This document shows positions 34,847 through 43,464 of a DNA stretch of 64,000 nt, piece after piece. The stretch is from Gammaproteobacteria bacterium (lineage in GTDB: Bacteria > Pseudomonadota > Gammaproteobacteria > GCA-001735895): positions 1 through 64,000 of the forward strand of contig JAHEKJ010000009.1 in NCBI GenBank assembly GCA_024638385.1. Direction: 5' to 3'. Each line of letters starts with the position of its first letter. Within the stretch, counting starts at the first letter, position 1. Below the pieces are notes generated by a model. That model was not told where the DNA came from and made no database searches. It saw only the letters and a program-made list of their open reading frames with translations. The translations under genes were made by a program, and so were the position numbers.

Positions 34847-35267
34847 CGTCGCCGACGCGGATCGCGCCGGGTTTGACGACGTCGCAGCAGACGCCGCCGC
34901 GCCAGTCCGGGGTCAGCGCTTCGGTGAGCCCCTGGTGCTGCTCGTCCATGCGCGAGCAGGGATCGGTTTCCTCGGTGACGACGAGCTCGACCTCACCGAT
35001 GCGCACGGTCTTGCCGACGAAACTCGGGTCGAAGGCGACGTCGTCGATCAGCAGATTGGCGCGGCGCGTGGTCCACGGCAGTTCGGTGTCGAGCTCCCGG
35101 CACACCTGTTGCCAGGCCGGTTCGCTCAGCAGCGTGACCTGGCGGCCGCGCTGCGGACCGCGAAAGTCGCCGTCGAGGCCGCGCTCGACGCTGATTTCCA
35201 CGTCGTCGACGAGCTGCATCTGCGCGCGCGCCTTGGGTTTTATCGCGATGGCCTTGATGGCGCTCAT
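34830..35267 (-). CDS. MOSC domain protein
   Basis: A 145-residue stand-alone MOSC domain with VSVERGLDGDFRG-type N-terminus (here ISVERGLDGDFRG), RRANLLIDDV and the conserved cysteine in WRGGVCCDVVKPG. MOSC proteins bind or transfer molybdenum-cofactor sulfur, or bind substrate-like N-hydroxylated bases. No molybdoenzyme is nearby. It is translationally coupled to the phosphatase-like gene. Confidence 0.85.
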   Translation of the reverse strand: MSAIKAIAIKPKARAQMQLVDDVEISVERGLDGDFRGPQRGRQVTLLSEPAWQQVCRELDTELPWTTRRANLLIDDVAFDPSFVGKTVRIGEVELVVTEETDPCSRMDEQHQGLTEALTPDWRGGVCCDVVKPGAIRVGDDVEFA

Positions 35268-35304
35268 GATTGCTACTCCCGCAAGTCCAGGGCGGGGCCG
35301 ATTG

Positions 35305-36681
35305 TCACCGTTTCCTCAGGTAATAACAAGGCTCGTAGCGTTTGCCGGGCACCTTCATGCGCTGCTGGCGAACGAAGTCGTGCAGCAGCGCGTCCAGCGC
35401 CTGCATGATCTCGGGAGAGCCGCTGATTTCGAACGGCCCGCGCTCCTCGATCAACTGGATTCCCTCGGCCTTGACGTTACCGCTGACGATTGCCGAGAAC
35501 GCGCACCGCAGGTCGGCCGCGAGCAGGTGTGCCGGCTGGTCGCGGTTCAGGCACAGCGCGGCGACATTGTCGTGGTTCGGCACGAACGGCTGCTGGAACG
35601 GCAGGTCGACGTTCAGCAGCCAGTTGAAGTAATAGGCATCGGAGTGCTCGCGACGGAAATTGCGCACGGTTTCGAGTCCGGCCTCGATCTCGCGCGCGGC
35701 CTTGACCGGGTCGTCGACGATGATCGTGTAGTATTCCTGCGCATGGCGGCCGAGGGCGAGCTCGATGAAATCGTGAATTCGCTCGAAATACTCGCGCGAG
35801 CCGGCCGGCCCGGTCATGATCAGCGGGAACGGGATGCGGTGATTCTCCGGGTTGAGCAGGATGCCGAGCAGGTAGAGGATTTCCTCGGCGGTGCCGACGC
35901 CGCCGGGAAACACGAGAAAACCGTGGCCGAGGCGGACGAAGGCTTCGAGGCGCTTCTCGATGTCCGGCAGGATCACGAGTTCGTTGACGATCGGATTCGG
36001 CGATTCGGCGGCGATGATGCCGGGCTCGGTCAGGCCGACGAAGCGGCCGCGCGCGATGCGCTGCTTGTTGTGGCCGATCGCGGCGCCCTTCATCGGCGCC
36101 TTCATCGCGCCGGGGCCGCAGCCGGTGCAGATATTGATCCCGCGCAGGCCGAGCTGGTAGCCGACTTCCTTGCAGTAGTCGTACTCTTCGCGCCCAATCG
36201 AATGCCCGCCCCAGCAGACGACGAGATTGGGCTCGATCTCGGGCACGAGCACGCGCGCGTTTCGCAGAATATGGAAGACGACGTTGGTAATGCCTTCGCT
36301 GGTATCGACGTTGAAGATCTGGTTCGAGTCGATCTTGTTCTTGACGTAGGAAACGTCCCGCAGAACCGCGAACAGCTGGTCCTGGATGCCCTTGATGACT
36401 TCGCCGTCGACGAAAGCGCTCGCTGGCGCATTCTCGATTTCGAGCTTGATCCCGCGCGCCTGTTGCACGACGCGAATGTCGAAGTCGCGGTACTGCTCGA
36501 GGACTTCTAGCGCGTCGTCGGTATCGCTGTCGACGTTGAGCACGGCAAGCGCGCAGCGGCGAAAGGTCTGGTACAGCCCGTCGGCCTCGCTGCCGCGCTT
36601 GAGCTGGCTGACTTCGAGTTGCGACAGGATGTCCATCTGCCCGCGCGGTGTCAGGCGGGCGTTGCCTTCGGGTTTGTTCAT
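35305..36681 (-). CDS. ppnN: Nucleotide 5'-monophosphate nucleosidase
   Basis: A 458-residue YgdH-type protein; ATG 36681 is used. A unique N-terminal domain precedes the LOG fold with VVCWGGHSIGREEYDY, GCGPGAMKAPMKGA and the PGGVGTAEE phosphate loop (about 265), then a C-terminal domain. It cleaves purine and pyrimidine nucleoside monophosphates to ribose-5-phosphate and base and in E. coli is stimulated by (p)ppGpp. The three-domain length separates it from short LOG proteins. Confidence 0.9.
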   Translation of the reverse strand: MNKPEGNARLTPRGQMDILSQLEVSQLKRGSEADGLYQTFRRCALAVLNVDSDTDDALEVLEQYRDFDIRVVQQARGIKLEIENAPASAFVDGEVIKGIQDQLFAVLRDVSYVKNKIDSNQIFNVDTSEGITNVVFHILRNARVLVPEIEPNLVVCWGGHSIGREEYDYCKEVGYQLGLRGINICTGCGPGAMKAPMKGAAIGHNKQRIARGRFVGLTEPGIIAAESPNPIVNELVILPDIEKRLEAFVRLGHGFLVFPGGVGTAEEILYLLGILLNPENHRIPFPLIMTGPAGSREYFERIHDFIELALGRHAQEYYTIIVDDPVKAAREIEAGLETVRNFRREHSDAYYFNWLLNVDLPFQQPFVPNHDNVAALCLNRDQPAHLLAADLRCAFSAIVSGNVKAEGIQLIEERGPFEISGSPEIMQALDALLHDFVRQQRMKVPGKRYEPCYYLRKR

Positions 36682-36740
36682 GGTTCCGGGAGCCAATTTG
36701 TGGTCTATAGTATAGTGCAGCGCTATGGGGAATTAATCAC

Positions 36741-37328
36741 ATGAGCGATCAATTATTCGAAGTCGCGTTTGCCGGCGAGATCGCCGACGGCGCCGATCTC
36801 GACGACGTCAAGGCGAAGGTCGGCAAGATGTTCAACGCCGACGCCGACAAGCTCGCGGCGCTGTTCTCGGGCAAGCGCATCGTCATCAAGAAAAACATCG
36901 ACCAGGCGACCGCGGCCAAGTACCGGACCGCGCTCAATCGCGCCGGCGCCGTTTGCGAGGTCAAGCCGATGGGCGGCGGCGCGGCGGCAGCGGCCCCGGC
37001 GGCGAATCCGGCCGCGGCCAAGTCCGCGCCGGCGGAAACCGCGCCCGCGCCGGCCGCGCAGCAATACGAGGCCGGCGACTACGGCGACGTGCCGCCACCG
37101 CCGCAAACCGACCCGTTGGGCATCACCCCCGATCAGATCGAGGACCTCGCGGTCGACATCGCGCCGGTCGGCAGCGAGCTGCAATCCGCCTACGATACCG
37201 CCGAGGAACCGCAGATCGACATCTCCGCCCTCGACGTCGCGCCGGTGGGCGCCGACCTGTCCGACGGCAAGAAGCAAGCCGAGCCGCCGCCGCCGGACAC
37301 CTCCGGCATCACCCTCGAAGAATCGTAA
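36741..37328 (+). CDS. Hypothetical protein with small N-terminal domain and Pro/Ala linker
   Basis: A 195-residue protein. The first 75 residues (FEVAFAGEIADGADLDDVKAKVGKMFNADADKLAALFSGKRIVIKKNIDQATAAKYRTALNRAGAVCEV) form a compact alpha/beta domain seen in many gammaproteobacteria. An Ala/Pro-rich linker then leads to two short repeats, VDIAPVGSEL and LDVAPVGADL. There is no signal peptide or membrane span. Function is unknown. It is divergent from ppnN, whose start is 59 bp away. Confidence 0.7.
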   Translation: MSDQLFEVAFAGEIADGADLDDVKAKVGKMFNADADKLAALFSGKRIVIKKNIDQATAAKYRTALNRAGAVCEVKPMGGGAAAAAPAANPAAAKSAPAETAPAPAAQQYEAGDYGDVPPPPQTDPLGITPDQIEDLAVDIAPVGSELQSAYDTAEEPQIDISALDVAPVGADLSDGKKQAEPPPPDTSGITLEES

Positions 37329-37516
37329 TCCCGCTAGTACCTGATCCCGGGCACGGGGGCGAAGCCACGATCGTGCGCCACTCCTTGCCGCAGCGAAGGC
37401 AACCCGGGCGTCGCGTCAGACAGGTTGATGTAATCAAATCCAATCGCCGTAGCCGGGCGAGAATCGGTGCGGATACCGGCATCATGCGAGATTCAGGCTG
37501 CATTCGCTGACTTCGA

Positions 37517-37558
37517 GGGGGACAGACCGATTTTGCTGCGCAAAATCGGTCTATCCCC
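37517..37558. repeat. GGGGACAG palindrome, solitary copy
   Basis: GGGGGACAGACCGATTTTGC and GCAAAATCGGTCTATCCCC pair almost perfectly around TGC. It fills the gap before the phoH stop. A further short segment GAAGCCACGATCGTG near 37363 recurs at 27434, next to another copy of this palindrome, so the repeat unit is longer than the hairpin. Confidence 0.9.
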
Positions 37559-37570
37559 GTAAGGGCACGA

Positions 37571-38989
37571 TCAGAGGTTATCCGACGCGTAGTCGGCTAA
37601 TCGCGAGCGTTCGACGTTCATCAGCGTGACGTGGCCGCTGTGCTGCCAGTGCTTGAAGCGGTCGACGACGTAGGTCAGCCCCGACGTGGTTTCGGTCAGG
37701 TAGGGCGTGTCGATCTGCTTCAGGTTGCCGAGGCAGACGATCTTGGTGCCGCTGCCGCTGCGCGTGACCAGCGTCTTCATCTGTTTCGAGGTCAGGTTCT
37801 GCGCCTCGTCGATGATGATGAACTTGTTCTGGAACGTGCGCCCGCGCATGAAATTCAGCGAGCGGATCTTGATCCGGTTGCGCAGCAGGTCGTTGGTCGC
37901 CGCCTGCTCCCAGTCGTTCTTTTGCTCGTTGCCGGTCAGGACTTCCATGTTGTCCATCAGCGCGCCCATCCACGGGGTCATTTTTTCCTCCTCCGTGCCG
38001 GGCAGAAAGCCGATGTCCTCGCCGATCGGAATCGTGACCCGGGTCATGATGATCTCCTTGTAAAGCCCCTGGTCGAGGGTTTGCGTCAGCCCCGCGGCGA
38101 GCGCGAGCAGCGTCTTGCCGGTGCCGGCGCTGCCGGTCAGCGTGACGAAATCGATGTCCGGATCCATCAGCAGGTTGAGCGCGAAGTTCTGTTCGCGGTT
38201 GCGCGCGGTAACGCCCCAGACCGAGTGGCGGTGGCCGTAGTGGTTGGTACAGACCTCGATCAGGAATCCCGATTCCTGCCGGCGGCGGACGATGGCCTCG
38301 AAATCCGGCTCGATGAAGACGAACTGGTTCGGATGCCATTCCTCGCCTTCGATAGCCTCGATCTCGTAGTAAGCGCGGCCCTCGTCCTGCCAGCTTTCGA
38401 TCTGCTTGCCGTGGCGCTCCCAGAAATCGGGCGCGAGCTGGCGCGAGCCGCTGAACAGCAGGTCGAGGTCCTCGACCACCCGGTCGTTGGCGTAATCCTC
38501 GGCCTGGATGCCGAGAATCGCGGCCTTGATGCGCAGGTTGATGTCCTTCGAGATCAGGATGATTTCGCGGTCGCGAATATCCTGCTTGAGCGCCATGATC
38601 GTGTCGAGGATCGAGTTGTCGTTCTTGTTGCCCGGCAGCGATTCGGGCAGGTTCGAACCGTGCGCCCGGGTCTGGAAGAACAGCCGGCCGCTGCATCGGT
38701 ACGGCTCCTCGGCCGGCTTGAACTGGCTCAGTTCGAGGCCTTCCTCGATCACGACCGACTGCCGCGCGGTCAGCAGTTCGTCGATGAAGCGGTTGGTCTG
38801 GCGCACGTTGCGTGCGACCTCGGAAACGCCGATCTTGGCGTTGTCGAGCTCTTCGAGCACGGTCATAGGCAGGAAAACGTGGTGTTCCTGGAACTTGAAA
38901 AGCGCGGACGGATCGTGCATCAGGACATTGGTGTCGAGCACGAAAATCTTGATCTCGGTGCCGGAATCGGCGAGGACGATGGGTGACAT
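37571..38989 (-). CDS. PhoH family ATPase with N-terminal PIN domain (YlaK/PhoH2 type)
   Basis: A 472-residue fusion. Residues about 12-150 are a PIN nuclease domain (KIFVLDTNVLMHDPSAL; EELDNAK; DNSILDTI; DREIILISKDINLRIKA). A PhoH ATPase follows with Walker A GSAGTGKT (about 281) and Walker B FIIIDEAQNLT (about 392). PhoH2 proteins are RNA helicase-nucleases linked to stress. No antitoxin-like partner is adjacent. Confidence 0.9.
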   Translation of the reverse strand: MSPIVLADSGTEIKIFVLDTNVLMHDPSALFKFQEHHVFLPMTVLEELDNAKIGVSEVARNVRQTNRFIDELLTARQSVVIEEGLELSQFKPAEEPYRCSGRLFFQTRAHGSNLPESLPGNKNDNSILDTIMALKQDIRDREIILISKDINLRIKAAILGIQAEDYANDRVVEDLDLLFSGSRQLAPDFWERHGKQIESWQDEGRAYYEIEAIEGEEWHPNQFVFIEPDFEAIVRRRQESGFLIEVCTNHYGHRHSVWGVTARNREQNFALNLLMDPDIDFVTLTGSAGTGKTLLALAAGLTQTLDQGLYKEIIMTRVTIPIGEDIGFLPGTEEEKMTPWMGALMDNMEVLTGNEQKNDWEQAATNDLLRNRIKIRSLNFMRGRTFQNKFIIIDEAQNLTSKQMKTLVTRSGSGTKIVCLGNLKQIDTPYLTETTSGLTYVVDRFKHWQHSGHVTLMNVERSRLADYASDNL

Positions 38990-39056
38990 GCGGAAAACTC
39001 GCGGGAGACGATTAATGGTAATGGAATCGCCGGTTCGCGGGCAAGGGGAGAAATCC

Positions 39057-39442
39057 GAATGGCACTTACTTTAGCCTGTCATTTTCATCATAGCGCCGCG
39101 TCATTGCGAGGAGGCGCCAGCCGACGAAGCAATCTCCCCGGCTCTGACCAGTCCCGGGAGATTGCTTCGCTGCTTCGCGGCTCGCAATGACGGCAAGCGT
39201 CGGGAGATCCCTTTGCGGAGCCTGCCGCGGCCCCGGCTCGGGGGCCGGGGTAAACTTCAGCCGGGGCTCGGGATGCCTGCGGCGAATTGCTTCGCTGCTT
39301 CGCAGCTCGCAATAACGCCGACTCCCGTATTCGACCACAGCGGGATATGAACGTCATTGCGAGGAGCGATAGCGACGAAGCAACCTCCTGATTCTTGCCC
39401 GATCGCGAGAGATCGCTTCGCTGCTTCGCAGCTCGCAATGAC
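39057..39442. repeat. Dispersed CATTGCGAGGAG palindromic repeat cluster, locus 2
   Basis: Within the 635-bp gap between phoH and the CoA-transferase, two or three units alternate GTCATTGCGAGGAG and CTCGCAATGAC arms. The first 60 bases (GAATGGCACTT...AGCCTGTCAT) also match the start of the 57.1-kb copy. The last 86 bases match 57.2 kb with about two differences. A nested GC-rich insert (GGAGCCTGCCGCGGCCCCGG) also occurs at 20.9 kb. No gene is visible from 38990 to 39624. Confidence 0.88.
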
Positions 39443-39624
39443 GCCGGTTTTCGGATTCAGGGGGCGGATCCGTTTTGCGGCGCCCTCGGGGCTGGCGGCT
39501 ACCCGGAATTCGAACGACTGGCGTCGCCGCGATGCAGCCGGATCGCAGCCGGCGAGGCGGTATCGACCTTGCCCGCACCACGTGACTCGACATAACATCG
39601 AGATTTTAGGTAGCGGAGACGCCT

Positions 39625-40839
39625 ATGACCGCAACCCCGCCGCTCGCCGGCTACCGCGTGATCGAACTGGGCCAGCTGCTGGCCGGCCCGTTTGCCGGCT
39701 GCCTGCTCGGCTACTTCGGCGCCGAGGTCATCAAGGTCGAGCCGCCGGACGGCGGCGACCCGATTCGTCGCTGGCGCGAGATGCGCGGCGACACGTCGTT
39801 GTGGTGGCGCTCGCTCGCGCGCAACAAAAAGTCGGTCACTCTCGATCTCAAGACCGAGCGCGGCGTCGAGCTGGTTCGCGAACTGATCGAGCGAGCCGAC
39901 GTCGTGATCGAAAATTTCCGCCCCGGCGTGGTCGAGCAGTGGGGGCTCGGGCCGGAAGATTTCCGCGCCAGCAATCCGCGCCTGGTCTACGCGCGTATTT
40001 CCGGATATGGACAAGACGGTCCCTACGCCGGCAAGCCGGGATTCGCATCGGTATGCGAGGGCATGAGCGGCTTTCGCTACGTCAACGGTCATCCCGGCGA
40101 GGCGCCGGTGCGCCCCAACCTGTCGCTCGGCGACACGATCTCGGGAATCCACGCGGCGCTCGGCATCGCGCTGGCGCTGCTCGAGAAGGAACGCAGCGGC
40201 GAAGGGCAGGTCGTCGACGTCGCGCTCCTCGAGTCGATGTACAACCTGATGGAGGCTGTCGTGCCCGAGTACGACGGCGCCGGCGTCGTTCGCGAACCGT
40301 CCGGCAGCACCGTCACCGGTATCGTGCCGACCAACACCTACCGCTGCGGCGACGGCAAATATATCGTCATCGGCGGCAACGGCGACTCGATCTTCCGCCG
40401 CCTGATGGCCGCGGCAGAGCGCCCGGACATGGCCGAAGACCCGCGGCTTGCGACCAATCCCGGGCGGGTCGCGCACGAGGCCGAGATCGACGCGACGCTG
40501 GCCGCGTGGTGCGCCTCGCACGACGCCGCCACGCTGCTCGCGAAACTCGACGCCGCGCGGGTGCCGGCGGGGCCGATCTACAACGTCGCCGACATGCTCG
40601 CCGACCCGCATTTCAACGCGCGCGGGCTGTTCGAGACCGTCGAGATCGACGGCGCGCCGTTGAAGATACCGGCGATATTGCCGCGCCTCGGGCGTACGCC
40701 CGGCGCGACGCGCTGGCCGGGCGGCGCGCTCGGCGCGGCCAATGACGAAGTGCTCGGCGGTCTGCTCGGACTCGACTCCGCCGCGCTCGCCGAACTCCGC
40801 GCGGCGGGCGTCATTGCGCCGCTACCGGCGGAACCTTAA
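39625..40839 (+). CDS. CaiB/BaiF (family III) CoA-transferase
   Basis: A 404-residue protein with GYRVIELGQLLAGPFAGCLLGYFGAEVIKVEPP, RNKKSVTLDLKTERG and VIENFRPGVVEQWGLG, the family core. The catalytic aspartate lies in NLSLGDTISG (about 170). It moves CoA between carboxylic acids. A GGAG sits about nine bases before the ATG. No acyl-CoA dehydrogenase or lyase is adjacent, so the acid is unknown. Its stop overlaps the following TPR ORF region. Confidence 0.88.
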   Translation: MTATPPLAGYRVIELGQLLAGPFAGCLLGYFGAEVIKVEPPDGGDPIRRWREMRGDTSLWWRSLARNKKSVTLDLKTERGVELVRELIERADVVIENFRPGVVEQWGLGPEDFRASNPRLVYARISGYGQDGPYAGKPGFASVCEGMSGFRYVNGHPGEAPVRPNLSLGDTISGIHAALGIALALLEKERSGEGQVVDVALLESMYNLMEAVVPEYDGAGVVREPSGSTVTGIVPTNTYRCGDGKYIVIGGNGDSIFRRLMAAAERPDMAEDPRLATNPGRVAHEAEIDATLAAWCASHDAATLLAKLDAARVPAGPIYNVADMLADPHFNARGLFETVEIDGAPLKIPAILPRLGRTPGATRWPGGALGAANDEVLGGLLGLDSAALAELRAAGVIAPLPAEP

Positions 40840-40871
40840 TGCCTGCACAGGCTCCAACCGACGAGGTGAAC

Positions 40872-41330
40872 ATGATGCGTAAATCAATCCTGCTATTGCT
40901 GGCGAGCCTGATCGGCGGCGCCGGCGCGTTACCGGCGTTCGCCGACGGCGGCGGCTCCTACGGTGGCGGCAAGCTGTCGGCCTACACCAAACTGATCGAG
41001 GCGGAGAAGTTCGAACAGGCGATCGGCAAGCTCGGCGAGGCGCTCGAGAAAGATCCGGACGACGCCGACCTGCTGAACCTGATGGCCTTCAGCAACCGCA
41101 AGCTCGGGCGATTCGACACGGCGATGGAGTACTACCAGAAGGCGCTCGCGATCGAGCCCGATCATCGCGGCGCCAACGAGTATCTCGGCGAACTCTACCT
41201 GCAGCTCGGCCAGCTCGACAAGGCCGAGGAAAGGCTCGAAATCCTCGACAAGGAATGCTTTTTCGGTTGTCGGGAATTCGACAAGCTGGAGCAGGCGATC
41301 CGGAAATACCGGCGGCAAAATCCCTCCTGA
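40872..41330 (+). CDS. Secreted TPR protein, copy 1
   Basis: A 152-residue exported protein. ATG 40872 follows GAGG by five bases and yields MMRKSILLLLASLIGGAGALPAFADG, a standard signal peptide ending AFA-D. Three TPR-like repeats follow (AEKFEQAIGKLGEALEKDPDDADLLNLMAF, GRFDTAMEYYQKALAIEPDHRGANEYL, GQLDKAEERLEILDKECFFGCREFD). Two cysteines (FFGC context) near the C-terminus may form a disulfide. It is a paralogue of the next gene. Function unknown. Confidence 0.8.
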   Translation: MMRKSILLLLASLIGGAGALPAFADGGGSYGGGKLSAYTKLIEAEKFEQAIGKLGEALEKDPDDADLLNLMAFSNRKLGRFDTAMEYYQKALAIEPDHRGANEYLGELYLQLGQLDKAEERLEILDKECFFGCREFDKLEQAIRKYRRQNPS

Positions 41331-41431
41331 TGGCGTAAAAATGTCACAGTCGGGGCCGATTCCGGCGCCGTGACGTGGAGATCGGCAGGCCGCGGCCATA
41401 CAATGGCGGCGTTCACAGCAAGGGATTTACG

Positions 41432-41902
41432 ATGATCTCCATGGCCGGTTCCGGTGTCCCGACCGCCGTCATCCTCACGCTCCTGTTCGCGCTTGCCGGC
41501 CCGCTGTTCGCGGCCAGCGGCAACTATTCCGGCAACGCCGACCTGAAGCCGATTCTCGAGCTGATCGATCAGGGACAATACGACGCCGCGATCGATCGCC
41601 TGCACGTCGAGCTCGACTACGATCCCGATAACGCCGATATTCTGTCACTGCTCGGCTTCAGCTATCGCAAGACCCGTCGCTTCGACGATGCGCTGACCTT
41701 TTATCAGTCGGCGCTGCGCGTCGAGCCGAAGCACCGCGGCGCCAACGAGTACCTCGGCGAGCTATACCTCGAGACCAATCAGCTCGACAAGGCGATGCGC
41801 CAGCTCGAGATTCTCGACGACCTCTGCACCTTCAACTGCAAGGAATACTCGCAGCTCAAGCAAGCTATCGATTCGTACCAGGAGTCGGCGAATAATTCCT
41901 GA
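41432..41902 (+). CDS. Secreted TPR protein, copy 2
   Basis: A 156-residue exported protein. ATG 41432 (MISMAGSGVPTAVILTLLFALAGPLFAASG) follows AAGGGA. The repeats GQYDAAIDRLHVELDYDPDNADILSLLGFSYRKTRRFDDALTFYQSALRVEPKHRGANEYLGELYLETNQLDKAMRQLEILDDLCTFNCKEY align throughout with copy 1, including the paired cysteines. The two genes arose by tandem duplication. A periplasmic scaffold or chaperone is likely. Confidence 0.8.
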   Translation: MISMAGSGVPTAVILTLLFALAGPLFAASGNYSGNADLKPILELIDQGQYDAAIDRLHVELDYDPDNADILSLLGFSYRKTRRFDDALTFYQSALRVEPKHRGANEYLGELYLETNQLDKAMRQLEILDDLCTFNCKEYSQLKQAIDSYQESANNS

Positions 41903-41914
41903 TATCATGCGGTC

Positions 41915-42868
41915 GTGATCTACTATCGCGACCTGCGCCTCGACCGCGCGAGCGACAAGCGCAAGGACCGCAGCTGGCTGCGGCGACAATGGACGCGGCG
42001 CCGATGCCGCGTACTCGTTCTGCGCCACGACAAGAGCCTGATGCGCTGGCCGCAGGCAAGCGCGCCGGTTCCCGAGGTATTGCACCTCCCCCAGCCCGAG
42101 GTCGACCGCCTGGTCGACGATCCCGAACACGCCGTATTCCTCGGCCTCGACCGGGCCGGGCCGCTGTTCGCGATCGATGCGTCGAGCCTGTCTGAACGCG
42201 AGCTCGAACCCTATCTGCTCGGCGCCAACGAATTCATCGACCTGCGCGACGTCGGCTGGCTGCTCGACGCCGAGCAGGCCGCGCAGCTCGCCTATGCGCG
42301 CGGCTTGCTGTACTGGAATCGCCACCACCGGTTTTGCGGGGTCTGCGGTCATCAGACCCTGAGCGAACAGGGCGGGCACATGCGCCGCTGCGGCAACGAT
42401 AGCTGCGGGCGAATGCATTTTCCGCGCACCGACCCGGCCGTCATCATGCTGGTCGAGGATCGCTCGGATCCGGCCCGGCGACGCTGCCTGCTGGCGCGCA
42501 ATTCGCGCTTTCCGAGCCGCATGATGTCGACGCTGGCCGGTTTCGTCGACCCGCTCGAGAGTCTCGAGGAGACGGTCGCGCGCGAGGTCTTCGAGGAATG
42601 CGGCATCGAGGTGGGCGACATCGAGTACCAGGCCTCGCAGCCGTGGCCGTTTCCGTCGTCGATCATGCTCGGCTTCCGCGCGCGCGCACTGACGACCGAA
42701 ATCAGGATCGACAACGACGAGATCGAGGAGGCTTACTGGTTCGAGGCCGGGCAGCTGCTCGACTTCGGCGAATGGGGCGATGACGGCGACAGCTTCTGCC
42801 TGCCGCGGCGCGATTCGATCGCGCGATTCCTGGTCGAGTCGTGGAAAGAAGAAGTGTTAAAAAGCTAG
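41915..42868 (+). CDS. nudC: NAD(+) diphosphatase
   Basis: A 317-residue NudC. Zinc ribbon CGVCG...CGNDSCG (about 145-170), Nudix box GFVDPLESLEETVAREVFEECGIEV and the NudC array SQPWPFPSSIM are complete. It hydrolyses NADH to NMNH and AMP and can remove NAD caps from RNA. The start is GTG, 12 bases after the TPR gene. Confidence 0.92.
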   Translation: MIYYRDLRLDRASDKRKDRSWLRRQWTRRRCRVLVLRHDKSLMRWPQASAPVPEVLHLPQPEVDRLVDDPEHAVFLGLDRAGPLFAIDASSLSERELEPYLLGANEFIDLRDVGWLLDAEQAAQLAYARGLLYWNRHHRFCGVCGHQTLSEQGGHMRRCGNDSCGRMHFPRTDPAVIMLVEDRSDPARRRCLLARNSRFPSRMMSTLAGFVDPLESLEETVAREVFEECGIEVGDIEYQASQPWPFPSSIMLGFRARALTTEIRIDNDEIEEAYWFEAGQLLDFGEWGDDGDSFCLPRRDSIARFLVESWKEEVLKS

Positions 42869-42918
42869 CGGAGCCGGCCGGAGGGAGAAGCCGGCCCCGC
42901 CAGACGAGGAGGCCGAGG

Positions 42919-43350
42919 TCACGCGCATCGGGCGACGGCCAGGCGGGTGTCGTCAGCGCCGATTGAAGCGTCGTCGACTCGCGTGATCGATGCTACCTTG
43001 GATACCTGCCGCCGGGCTTCGCGCTCGGCGTTGAGCGCTTCGAGCGTGGTCGCGCCGAGTTCGACCGCGATCAGGTCGCCGCGGTGCAGGCCGATGTCCT
43101 CGAGGTCGTGGTCGCTCAGGCGCAGCAGGTCGCCGAGCGCACGCTTCGCTTCCCGGCGCTCGCGGTATTCGGCGATACCCCGCCTGAGCGAATCGCCGAT
43201 CGCCTGTCCGAGGGCGATGACGGAACGGGCGCGGATTGCGCGGGCCTCGCGCTCGACCGCCGCGGTATCGATGGTGCTGACCTGGCGTGCGTAGTCGCCT
43301 CCGGTATTCGCATCGACCAGCGATGCAACTGCGAAATGGAGTAGTTTCAT
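42919..43350 (-). CDS. DUF1127 domain protein
   Basis: A 143-residue protein. ATG 43350 (MKLLHFAVASLVDANTGGDYARQ) is chosen because AGGA lies eight bases upstream; the track ATG at 43365 has none. The C-terminal 45 residues RRGIAEYRERREAKRALGDLLRLSDHDLEDIGLHRGDL are the DUF1127 (YjiS-like) motif, an Arg-rich RNA- or DNA-binding element. A longer N-terminus than usual precedes it. It is divergent from a LysR regulator that may control it. Confidence 0.75.
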   Translation of the reverse strand: MKLLHFAVASLVDANTGGDYARQVSTIDTAAVEREARAIRARSVIALGQAIGDSLRRGIAEYRERREAKRALGDLLRLSDHDLEDIGLHRGDLIAVELGATTLEALNAEREARRQVSKVASITRVDDASIGADDTRLAVARCA

Positions 43351-43405
43351 GTTAGTATTCCTCATCTGAATGTTGATCGGTAAATCATCGTGTAGGCGTA
43401 ATATA

Positions 43406-43421
43406 GAGCTTGAATAAGCTC
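43406..43421. promoter_or_regulatory. Inverted repeat in divergent promoter region, candidate LysR site
   Basis: GAGCTT-GAAT-AAGCTC is a perfect 6-4-6 palindrome in the 114-bp divergent gap between the DUF1127 and LysR genes. LysR proteins bind T-N11-A type dyads in such gaps. The surrounding sequence is AT-rich (GTAATATAG, ATATATTTT), as for promoters. Confidence 0.45.
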
Positions 43422-43464
43422 CTCACAAACGATATATTTTCCCATTCGATTTAGATTATCTAAC

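Noticed and set aside
37571-38989. PhoH-PIN protein as a toxin of a toxin-antitoxin pair
   Set aside because: No small antitoxin-like gene is adjacent and the long-form PhoH2 architecture is a common stand-alone protein.
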